Of a stretch of 64,000 bases of DNA, positions 11,001 through 23,000 are shown one piece after another. The notes below the pieces were generated by a model. It made no database searches. It had not been told where the DNA came from and saw only the letters and a list, made by a program, of their open reading frames with translations. The stretch covers positions 27,101,947 through 27,165,946 of the forward strand of contig JBAIZL010000007.1 of NCBI GenBank assembly GCA_036971475.1. The letters are read 5' to 3'. A program made the translations under genes and the position numbers. How positions within the stretch are numbered: the stretch's first letter is position 1; each line of letters begins with the position of its first letter. The DNA is from Prosapia bicincta. Its lineage: Eukaryota > Arthropoda > Insecta > Hemiptera > Cercopidae.

Positions 11001-14000
11001 TACCATTCCTCCCATCACTAGTTCATTCAAGATATAATGTACCTAAAAAAGTGTAAAACTAATAACATTTACTCTTGGTAGAAAGTGTGCTAAGAAAATA
11101 TATGCCACAAATATTTACCAATTTACAGCTCATTATACACAGTTTAGATTGTAATATACAAATAGACTGTGTATCATCGAAGGTTACAACTGACTTACTA
11201 ATTTATACATAGGAGTCTACCAGGTTAACTCTTTTGATCCCAATGTCCGAATTTTTAGATGTCCACATAATATATTTTTTAAATATAATATAATCGATAA
11301 AATAATTCTTGTAAATATTAAAGATTCTTAATTAATCACTTAAACAATAGTTTATGACTATCTGAACTTTAAATTTTGTAAATTTTTTAAAATTTACCGT
11401 GACAGAACGTTTTTGATACATTCCGATTAAAGTTCGGATAGTCGTAGTGTATTGTTTAAGTGATTAAGATTCACCGAACGTAATGGACTACAAAATTCAA
11501 GAATTAAAGATTTGTAATGTACTCGTTTACAGAGTTACCTAAAGGCACTTCTAATTAGATTTAGCAACTCTGTTTTAGTACAAACTTGATGACTGTAGCT
11601 GCTTGGTGCCAAGTGCCGTGTCAGCTATCATTGTTGTGAGTAGAGAGTGAGGTCTGTTTCTCACTCATAATTTTGCTGTGTAGTTGATCTTTTTGTTTAG
11701 AAGTTTAGTGTTTACAAGTTTATTGTTTATAGTGGTTTAGGTTAGTTTATATAACATAAAAACCTTTTTTCGTGACAATAAGACAACATACAAACTTTTG
11801 ATTAAAGCTAAAATAGAACTGTTCATATGTAATTTTACAAGTAATTTAATTAATTACTTTTTTACATTTTCATGTGTTTTTCGCAATGTTGAGCTGAGGA
11901 ACTAAATGTGCACTTTTTAGTTATAAACCTATACCTCTGTTGTTTGTGGATATATCTAAGTAAAAATTTGGAAACCAAAACATTGTTATATGTACAAAAA
12001 CAAGATGCTTTTGTTTAAGTACTAATTTTTAGTTTTCTTTACTTTATATAAAATGGAAACAGAAAATTTTGAAAAAGTGTTTTTTAGTAACATTTTTCTC
12101 ATAATTAAAAAAAAAATGTTTATCATAATTCTAGGTAAGTGTATATTATAGTAGAGTCTTGAAGAAGTAAATTACAAAAAGATAATTAAATATTACTTAA
12201 CTAAGTGAATTAACTCTTCAATGAGTACCTGCCCATTGCGGAGTACCCAGAAACGAAAAGGCTGACAAAATTGCGAAAATAGCCTCAACCATGGGACCCA
12301 CAGATGAAGGCAAACACTCCCTGCTACTTTGCAAAAGTGTAAGCAGGGAAGTTTTCCAAAAACTTTGGTGTGAAAATTGGGAAAAAGAGTCTACTGGTCG
12401 ACACCTTTACCAGCTCCAACCAGAACCACCAGTCGAGACAAATATAGGGAAGTAGCACGATCAACAGCATCTTTTGCTGCCAGAGCAAGAACCGGCCATC
12501 TGGTGACACAGGAGTACCTATTTCGTTTTAATCTCACAGAGTCTCCGTTGTGTGCACTCTGCGGTGTGGAGAGCGAAACAATTGAACACATCCTGCTGAA
12601 CTGCCCTTACCCTTTACCTACAAGAGACATCCTCAGACCAATTGTGACAAAGTGGCAAGATATTCTAGTTGAGAAGAACCTGTGGGCCATAGCATCATAT
12701 ATATATCGTGGACATCGGGCCATCGGTTATAGTTAAGCTGGACGCCTGCACGAAGAAAGTAAGTGAATACATAGGGCTTACTAGCTGACGCGTTTTAAAA
12801 TAATCATACCTTTTACGAAGCAAAGCCTTTACTGGGTAAGCCCTATGTATTCACTTTGTTAAGTAATTTTTAATTATATTTTGATCAGTGAATTCAAGAT
12901 GTTCACATCAAGAAACTTTAAAAAAAGAATTATAAAAATTCATTGATAAATAGATATTTGGTGTAAGTTTTGTCAGAGCACCACATTTTCAATAAATCAT
13001 AGTCAGGACTGGAGCAGATAGTAATGCAAAAAGTCCCAGGATCAAAAGGGTTAACAATGTAGAGGGGGTGTTAAGGATTTTGTAACTGTTTAGTCTTTGC
13101 AGCTAAGGTTTATGTAATCATTAAGTTATAATTTATGCTATTGAGCTCTATATTTATTACTAGGTTTAGTTTAACGGCAAAAAAAGCAATAATGAGATTC
13201 TAGTGTGAGTTTAAACACCTACTCTATAGTTTTACAGCTTCTAAAATTAAACTTTAATACTAAAACTTTGTTGTTCCTAAAAAATCAGCTATACTCAAGA
13301 TCACAAGATCAGAATGATATTCAAGAAAGTACAAAACTAAAAATGTACAATATCTAGTCAACGGCTGAGTATTAAATTTAATATTCAACTAAACTTAATA
13401 CTATAAAATACTAGCAGAGTACCCGTCCTTCGTATGGGGGGGGGGGTTGACGTATATTTGTATTGATTTAATTTATATTTGGGTTGAATTTAATTTACTG
13501 AAATTAAATACTAATAAATATATCAAACCGTAGTTTATAAACTTTACCGATTATTGTCTTGAAAAACCAAGTGAAAGAAAAGATTTTGCTTGTAACATAA
13601 CATTTGTAAAGTATAACTAACACTGAAAGATAAATATCAACAAACAATTACTATCAGCTGTTTAATTGTGTTTAAAGGTAAATTTTACAGGTGATTACAA
13701 ACACATTTACTGTCAACTGATTAAGCCAAATATAGAATGGAGTATTGATAATTGAGTGTTAAGGGAGTTTTCAAGGCCAGTGGGTTGGTGCCCTGTTGGC
13801 CTATGTGTTGCCCAGGGACCATAAAAATGTGCATGTAAAATTTCAGCTCAATGGGTCCAGCAGTTTTCACATGATTGAGTAACACACACAGACACCATTA
13901 GATTTTTATATAATAGTATAGATCAAGAGCACAGTGATACAATATATTACAATGGAAATATTGGAAAGAACCCCAATGCCACTAAAAAATAATAACAAAT

Positions 14001-17000
14001 AATACAAGTTACTTGAGATTAAACCCTAATGTACATTTCGATAACCATGAAATCATCATCAGAGGGTCACTCTAGTTTGTAACTCCTTGTTTGTTAGATT
14101 GTAATTTTGTAATCTGATGATGATGACATGGTCATCGAAATGTACATAAGGGTTTAATCTCAAGTAACTTGTATTATTTGTTATTGTTGATTAGTTTTTT
14201 TGTGGTATTGGAGTTCTTTCCAATATTTGCATTATAAACTTAATACAATTAGGCTAAAGAGAATAATGTATTTGAGTTTTAGTTTTTAAGCCAACCCAAA
14301 TCTTTCAAAGAGATTTTCTACTTAGGAATTTAATGGAAAATATCTGAAAATTTAAAGGATAGAAATGTAAAATCATGGCCAGTCAGATTGAATTCTGGAT
14401 ATGGTCAGGCAGTGTGGTAGAAAAGTTGAACAATTGGTCATAAGTTAAACCTAACAATCATGACATGAATTGCATGAGAGTATTACAATTAAGAAATGAG
14501 TTTTAATATATTTTTATTATGAAGTTTAATAAATACTTTTAATTAGACAATAATAAATTGCAGAATCCGATAGTTTAGCAAATAAAACTTGTGAATAACC
14601 ACAACGGTGACAATTGTAAATAAATTATTATAATCATTAAGAATTATCATTGATGGTTCTATAAGCTGCTAATATAAAAATATTTTCTAAATTATCTTGT
14701 AAAATATGGTTTTGCTAACATTTTTTTACCTAAAAAGGCTCCCCAAGGAAATATGTTTTTTAATATTCAATTTTTATTTTAAAAATTAAAAACAATTGTT
14801 AGACTTTTTAAAAATTTACAACCATTAAACTTACAATTCATTTTATACTTGATAATCTTTAGCACTAATTTTCAGTGACAGATGGTGTTCTGACATAAGT
14901 AATAATTTTACTACAATATGAATATTCTGTCTCATTTTCTAAGTAAAAACTCAGATTTTACCATGATTTGAAGATGCTGTCTCATTTTGTAAGTAAAAAC
15001 ACAGATTGTACTATGATTTAAAGATGCTGTCCCATTTTGTAAATAAACTCACAGATTTTACTACAATTTGAAGATGCTGTCCCATTTTGTAAATAAAGAC
15101 ACAGATATGCAAAATTAAAACAATTAAATATTATAATACTTATGGTGGAAAAGCAATGAAAGATTAAATTTATGTTTGTAAGAAAAACTAGTGTTCTTTG
15201 ACAGTTTAACATAATTTCCCTAGTGTCCCAATTAAAATGAACATAGCTACAGAAAGAGGAAACTAAACCACTGGTATAGATAATACCCTTGCCATCTTCT
15301 CAATGAAGAGACAACAGGTTAACCACATTCATTACTTTTAACAGTGGGTCAAACATAACTAGGAAAACATGGAATCATATTCATGTTCCAAGCCATTACA
15401 AAAACCTACTTTTACAAACTTTCAGTACAAAAATAACTAGTAAATATGAACTTGATTTTTATGATGTTAATATACTTAAGAAAATTCTAACAAAGAGTGG
15501 TAAGATTTTTCTTGGTTAAGACTTATTTGTTTTTGGAAACAATTTCTAGAAATATACTTCACTGTGTACGTGCTGAAATTTAAAGCCCTTACCACAAATT
15601 TCTACCATGAATTTCCTTACCATGTATTTCTGCGATATTCGCATCAATACCAAGAAAAAAAACTCTCCCACTCCTTTCCATATCAAATTCAACGACTTAG
15701 TTCTGTAAGTTTATAAATAAATATAGATATGTTAGGGACCGTGAGGGGGGTCACTGGAGCCGACAGAGTGGGAATATAGGCAGGGAGGTGCCGGGGGTGT
15801 AATCTATGCAACTGAATTAAATATAAGGTTTACTTACTTTATCAACGTGGAAAATTAAATCTAGCTCACACACATTTTCAAAACATTTATCTAATGTTTC
15901 TACAAAAACCTGTATTAGATCTAAAATGCCCAATTCAGACTCTGATGAGTCCACACAGAAAACAAAGTATAGGGTAGCATAGTGACGATATATCAGCTTG
16001 TAGTCTGAGCCACCAATCAAACTGTAAACAAATCATAGCAATATTCTAATAGTTATAAACTAAAAATAAAATACAGGTTTAATTTCCATTAACATAATAA
16101 TTGAACAAGATAATTTCTAAAATATTTTCAATGATTTAATCAATGGAGTTGAAATAATTTATTTCATGGATACATTTCTCTAAAAAGAAATAAAAATAAT
16201 AAAACAATAGCTGTTATTAAATGTTATTTCAGGGACAAGTATATCTGACAGCACAAAAAAATTAAAACATGCTCTTCAAAAGAAAACCAAATGGACGCAG
16301 AGTTCAAAGAAAATGCCGAGTTTTTGCAAAAGGAAATTGGCCACCTACATTTGTCCGGATGAACCAGGAGCGTGTGAACTGCGATATTTTGACAAGTTTC
16401 ATGAGGACATGGACGACTAAAGCTGAGTATTAAAATGGTGGTGGTGGGGTTGTATATAGTATTTATTTTGGTATTTTTTAGAAATTATTATAAACACTGT
16501 GTTAGAACTATTTAGATATGAATTACTTATTCATAGGTGTGTAAACTTATTTTTACCGTTGAAAAACATTGTAAATGGCGGCAGGAAGAGTTGTAGGTAC
16601 TTAAATTTTTTTGTGGTACTTTTTCTATAATTATAACTAAGTGTTGTGACTGGAAAAAAGGTTTGTTGGTATCCAGGAACAATTGGGAGAGAAACCCAAC
16701 AGTTGGACAGTTAACAACCATCACCTGAGATACGAGAACCGGCACCACCGGCAAAGTAGGTAACATGAACATACCAAAAATGACGTCACCAAAACTGATG
16801 AAAATAAATGCATAGCAAACTTCAGATGACATATTGGGTCCATCAACAACATTTTCAATGCAAGTAATCAATAATATTTTTTCAGCAATTTTGATGCAGA
16901 ACTATAAAACATAGCCACACTCAACGTGTTAAATATCTCGATAAGACGTAAAAGCCTATAAATAATAAATAGCTTGGTTACAATTTAAATAGATGGGATC

Positions 17001-20000
17001 ACACTCTTTAAACAAACCTTATAATGAGAATCAACAAAATACATTACATTACTAAGGTTCTGATTAGATTATTTTAGTAGGGTCTCTTATCTTGATGTAG
17101 AAAATGATAGCTAGTTCTTAAATGGAGGACAAAATTATACTGCAGAGTTGGAATTAATGCATCAAAAGAAATCAATTATTGTTTTGACAACTGAAAAAAA
17201 TAGAAGTTGTAAATAACAATAACAACATGTCTGAAATTCAATGTTACAATGTTTTAATATAACTTATATATTACTTATGTTTAAAAACTTTCTGTAAGGA
17301 AATAGGAATGATAAGTTGACTAAGGTATATTTGAATTCTATATTAAATTTTTAACTAAACTTGAATGAAATATGAAAAGACAAAACAATATCTCGTTCTA
17401 TTTTAGAAACAGAAAGGCATGATATTTGTTGCCTACAGAATCTCCATATTTCAAGTAAACAAAGAAAAGTCATTTTAAATTCTACTGTAAATAAAAATTC
17501 TGAAACCGAGTCGATATTTACATACGAATTTCAAAACATACATCAGCAACATGGTTTCAAAGATGCCCAATTATAATAATAACAAAAATCAACATCATAA
17601 CTTTTTAAAACCAAAAAATGGATATATGTAATAAATAAGGAATAGTGATGATTACTCTTCATATAATACACCAAACAAAATGAACGCAATAAAATTTGTG
17701 TTCTACCTTTTTATATATTATATAGCCAAACTACTTTATCGCCAACGAACGTCTATCAGTCTCCTATCTAATCCAAAAATTTTAAATAACCATTGCGATT
17801 TTCTTCTACATGTCTGTATTATGAAGACTAACTACCTTATCGCCAACGAACGTCTATGAGCCTCCTATCTAAACCAAAAATTTTAAATAGCCATTGGGAT
17901 TTTCTTCTACATGTCTGTATTATGAAGACTAACTACCTTATCGCCAACGAACGTCTATCAGTGTCCTATCTAATCAAAAAATTTTAAATAACCATTGCGA
18001 TTTTCTTCTACATGTCTGTATTATGAAGACTAACTACCTTATCGCCAACGAACGTCTATCAGTGTCCTATCTAATCAAAAAATTTTAAATAACCATTGCG
18101 ATTTTCTTCTACATGTCTGTATTATGAAGACTAACTACCTTATCGCCAACGAACGTCTATGAGCCTCCTATCTAAACCAAAAATTTTAAATAGCCATTGG
18201 GATTTTCTTCTACATGTCTGTATTATGAGGACTAACTACCTTATCGCCAACGAACGTCTATCAGTGTCCTATCTAATCAAAAAATAACAATAAGCATTGG
18301 GATTTTGTTCACCTTGTCCGAATTCTGAAGACAAACTACATTATTGCCAAGGTACGTCTATGAGTCTCCTAGCTAATCCAAAAATAACAAATAAGCATTG
18401 CGATTTTGTTCACCCTGTCCGTATTATGAAAACAAACTACATTACTGCCAAGGTACCTCTATCAATCCAAAAATAACAAATAAGCATTGTGATTTTGTTC
18501 TCCATATCCATATTATGAACACAAACTACATTATTGCCAAGGTGCGTCTATGAGTCTCCTAGCTAATCCAAACATAACAAATTAGCATTGGGATTTTGTT
18601 CTTCTTGTCCATATTATCAAGACAAACTACATCATCGCCAAAATACATCTATGAGTCTCCTATTTAATCAAAAAATAACAAATTAGCATTGGGATTTTGT
18701 TCTTCTTGTCCATATTATCAAGACAAACTACATCATCGCCAAAATACATCTATGAGTCTCCTATTTAATCAAAAAATAACAAATTAGCATTGGGATTTTG
18801 TTCTTCTTGTCCATATTATCAAGACAAACTACATCATCGCCAAAATACATCTATGAGTCTCCTATTTAATCAAAAAATAACAAATTAGCATTGGGATTTT
18901 GTTCTTCTTGTCCATATTATCAAGACAAACTACATCATCGCCAAAATACATCTATGAGTCTCCTATTTAATCAAAAAATAACAAATTAGCATTGGGATTT
19001 TGTTCTTCTTGTCCATATTATCAAGACAAACTACATCATCGCCAAAATACATCTATGAGTCTCCTATTTAATCAAAAAATAACAAATTAGCATTGGGATT
19101 TTGTTCTTCTTGTCCATATTATCAAGACAAACTACATCATCGCCAAAATACATCTATGAGTCTCCTATTTAATCAAAAAATAACAAATTAGCATTGAGAT
19201 TTTGTTCTACCTGCCCATATTATAAAGACAAACTACATTATCGCCAAGGTATGTCTGTCAGTCTCCTATCTAATCAAAAAAATCCCAAACAAACATTGAC
19301 CTCTATTGGAAGTTTCCAAAATCACAAACATGACTTTTGTTTCAAAAAAATATTTGAAAAAAGGAACTGCTGAATTATAAATTCTCAATGCTTCTATTTT
19401 TTTAACTAATATTTTTATGTAATGCCTGTTAATAACTATAATTTTTTTCTTTGTTAATTAAGATTCACCAAAAGTAATGGACTACAAAATTCAAGAGCGA
19501 TTTATTTTATTTCAAACGTCAATATTAGATGATCTGGGATCTAATAATTTTAATTTTTACTTTAATCTATTAACACTCTAAATTTTGAAATTTTGAATAT
19601 ACTCATCTACACCTCTGTTAGGAATATATCTATATATTGGAGTACATTTTCTGTTTTTCCTAACATTACAATATTTTCCTTTGTTGATGCCTTTTGGAAT
19701 GACTCCATTTTCAAAACTTTAATAGTATCTCTTAATGGTGAATACTATTATAGTTTTGAAAATGGAGTCATTATGAAACATGTCAACAAAGCAAAATATT
19801 TTAATGTTAGGAGAGGCAGAAAAATCTACTCAAGTATATCTATATATTTTTATAAAGCATAATTTCAGCAATTTATAGAAATACTTAATAGCTAAATATA
19901 TACTTTGATCATAATGTATTTTAACAATACTTGGAATCTACTTGTCCTGAAACAATATTGTTTGATTGTTTACATTTCAATAACTAGCTCCAGTATGTCA

Positions 20001-23000
20001 GTTTCTCATTACAATGGACTAAAGTTACAACAAATATACACTACTACGGATTCGTTTCATATGTACACTTTTACCTCAACCTTTGTTCATTAAGTGTTTT
20101 CAGAGTCCTAAATCAACTGCACTATGGATAGAGTTGTACTAGGTTTGATTGGATTTAGGATTAGGAATCTCAGTACTTGAAACGAAGTTCTGAAAACAGG
20201 GAAAGAGAAAAACATTATATATTTACACCATTAAAACAGATCGTTTATTTGAGAACCAATTCAAAATTCAAAGAATAAATTAATATAAATCATATTTTTA
20301 ATGAAAACTTATTTTCCATGTAAAGTATCTGGCGAGTTTCCAAAGTAAGTACAGTTTTGGAATTCCACCGTAGTAGCGCTGAGGTCAGCAGTCTGTGCAT
20401 CCCATGCTGTGTACCAATACACAGGACTGAGGTACACAGTGTGATACGATTTCTTAATGTTAAAGGGGTGAAAGCAGCTGACATTCATCGTGAGATCTGT
20501 GAAGTGTACGGAGAAAACGTTAAGCATGATGAGATGGTAAGGAAATGGGTGACAGTCTTTAAAGATGGCTGTACGAAGGTGCATGTCCAGGAACAAAGTG
20601 GACAAACTTCAATCATCACTGATAACTTGGTGCAAAAAGTTGATAAAAAGTGGAAGAAAATAGATGCTTTACGATATCTTTGTTATCTTGTGAGTTTTCT
20701 CAAATGTTAAGACGTGTCATTTATGAGATTGTGACAGAACGTTTGAAGTACCGAAAGTTATGCTCACGTTGGGCTCCGAATATGCTAAAAGGAAATTCAC
20801 AAAAAACAAACGTTTAGCCAGTTCTCTCACATTCCTAGAACAGTATCATCCCATCCTAGACCATCCCATCACTCATGACGTGTTCTCCGTACACTTCACA
20901 GGTCCCATGATAAATGTCAACTGCTTTCACCCCTTTAACATTAAGAAAACTTTATCACACAGCGTATTTCATAGTGAGTGGGATTTTTTAATGGAGGAGG
21001 CATTTTGAACACATATAAACAACCTTGAACAGTGCTGAATGGATCCGTAATGGCGGCTGTGGCTTGCCAACATAATACTGCTACACAGCTAGCATGCGCC
21101 GATTACCGACCACAGCCCTACAAATTGCAAAATAGTACTTACTTTACAAACAAGCCTCATAACATATGAAAGAGCTACCAGACTCTGATCTTTGATTAGC
21201 ATTCACATACCAGTTTGTGAGATCGCACAACGGCCAGCGGAAGCATTCCCGTATATGTAAGTTTTACCAATTCTCTCACAGATTAGCACTGCCGAATGTT
21301 TACGATTTGTTTTCCTGTGTATTGTGCTGTATTCTAGGTTGAATATTTGCAACTATTTGGACAATAAATACTATACAGAGTACATAGTTACCATTCCTTT
21401 GTGTCCAAAGTCTATGGGTTTTCCCACACGTTTACAGATCCTTTTGAAGTTTGTGCGGTATTTTAAAATAAATAGGTGATTAATTAATGAAGAAATTCTT
21501 TTGTGTCCAAAGTCTATGATTTACGTGTTTACAGATAGTTTCGAAGTTTATGTGCGGTATTTTACAATGAATAGGTATTTTCCAAAAAAAATTAATTCTT
21601 TGTCAGTAAACGTAAGGTAAAGTTTAGTTAACATGAGAAAATAAGTAGATAAAAAAAATTTTAACAAATACTACTATAATTTAAAAAATTAGACACAAAT
21701 TAAAAAAAAAAAGTTTTAAAATCCTTCAAAAATATGTGCTCCCAGGAGCTATATCAGGGCAGGTACATGTTGCTAATCAAAGGGTTAATAAACAATTATA
21801 AACCATAGCTACAAATAAAGGTAACCATTTTATGATGCTAACTGTGTTAGCGAAATATGCATAAAGGTTATGTAAATAATTATAGCCAAGGTTTATAATT
21901 GTTTATTATTTATAATTGCAAATATAACTACTACTGGCTTCTCTATTGTTTTTTGTAACCTTGAATTCTCTATAAAATTTGTAAGAAACATATTATTTGT
22001 TTAAATTTTGAATTTTTAATAAATGCTGCTTTCAAGAAAATATTTTATATTTTAAACTTTATTCACTTACCTTCCTCCTTCTAAGAAATTACAAACATTA
22101 TCGTCTCGCTTGGAGACTAACTGAAATGTTTCTTTAATGATTTGTTGCTGCATGTCTTCATTCTGGAAACACCAAATGCAAATCTAAAATTTTGTGATAC
22201 AATCGTCAACAATATTAAAATTTATAAATCTCATGGTTATAGCAAGTTTTAAATTATTTATATTATATAATTTTTTACTTGCTTAATCCATCTAAATAAA
22301 TTCCAACATGTATATCATGGTAACTATTTCAATTTTACTAGACACAATTAAATCGTATCTTAGAAAATAAAATTTACCAGCACACAGTACCTGTATTTGT
22401 TCTATACAATGAGACAATTTTTCAATTTTCACCACCAGTTGCTTCCAATGTACAATGATTATTCAGGAAGTAAAGTCCGAATTCCCGGCAAGCTGGCCTG
22501 AGCAACCGGGCGGGTCCACAGGTGGCGGATAGTGGGACGGCCTACAGAAATGTAGGTTACCTGTGAATAAGGATTCCGGAAGGTTTCTGAATATGCAGGC
22601 CTGGACCAAGGCTATGGTTCAAAGGTGAGGAATTATCCCTCGTCAGTCAACCGGTTGGGTGTGGTAGAAATAACTGCTCTGACCGGGGAGACTGGGGTAG
22701 TTGGGAATTAAGTCCTCACAATGCTACTCTCACCTCCCGGGTGAACCAAGGGCAATGCGACAGTGAAGTAGGGGCGGGAAACTGCCCAAACGACACAGTT
22801 GTAAAAAAGAGAGTAAAGCAGGCTGTTCATCTGAGCAGTTAATAATGTCCTGAACTTGGGGTGTGCTTCAAGGTCAGTGACTGAATACCCAATCCAAGGT
22901 GGAAGGCATCGTGCCGAAGGATGAATGGCTGCAGGGTATAAAATGCAGTCCCAAACGATCCCCTTGAGGAACCAGACAAAACCTCATTGTATGTTGTCTT

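Larger units (their letters stand above)
11225..13054. mobile_element. piggyBac-like non-autonomous element (TTAA ends)
   Basis: Left end TTAACTCTTTTGATCC and right end (inverse) TTAACCCTTTTGATCC each begin with the TTAA target of piggyBac transposases. The length is 1830 bp. No piggyBac transposase is present; a palindrome (11328-11460) and a non-LTR fragment (12218-12736) lie inside, so it has been used as a landing site. Confidence 0.7.
13955..14225. mobile_element. Palindromic mini-element with hammerhead-like arms (AUGUACAU type)
   Basis: Arms of about 100 bp: 'tggaaagaaccccaatgcca' (about 13961) pairs with 'tggtattggagttctttcca' (about 14203-14222), continuing through 'aatacaagttacttgagatt'. 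Each arm carries a hammerhead-like motif. The same family is the host of the PLE at 54401-55240. Confidence 0.85.

Noticed and set aside
15725..15800. GC-richer patch as a conserved element or exon
   Set aside because: No open frame with splice sites and no family match; only composition stands out.
16527..16871. 114-codon minus-strand ORF as a host gene
   Set aside because: Falls in the non-coding end of a piggyBac remnant; no family recognised.
17720..19290. Regularly spaced repeats as a CRISPR array
   Set aside because: The whole 101-bp unit is conserved, with no variable spacers, in an animal genome; it is a satellite.
19593..19862. 89-codon ORF
   Set aside because: Spans a foldback palindrome; open by chance.
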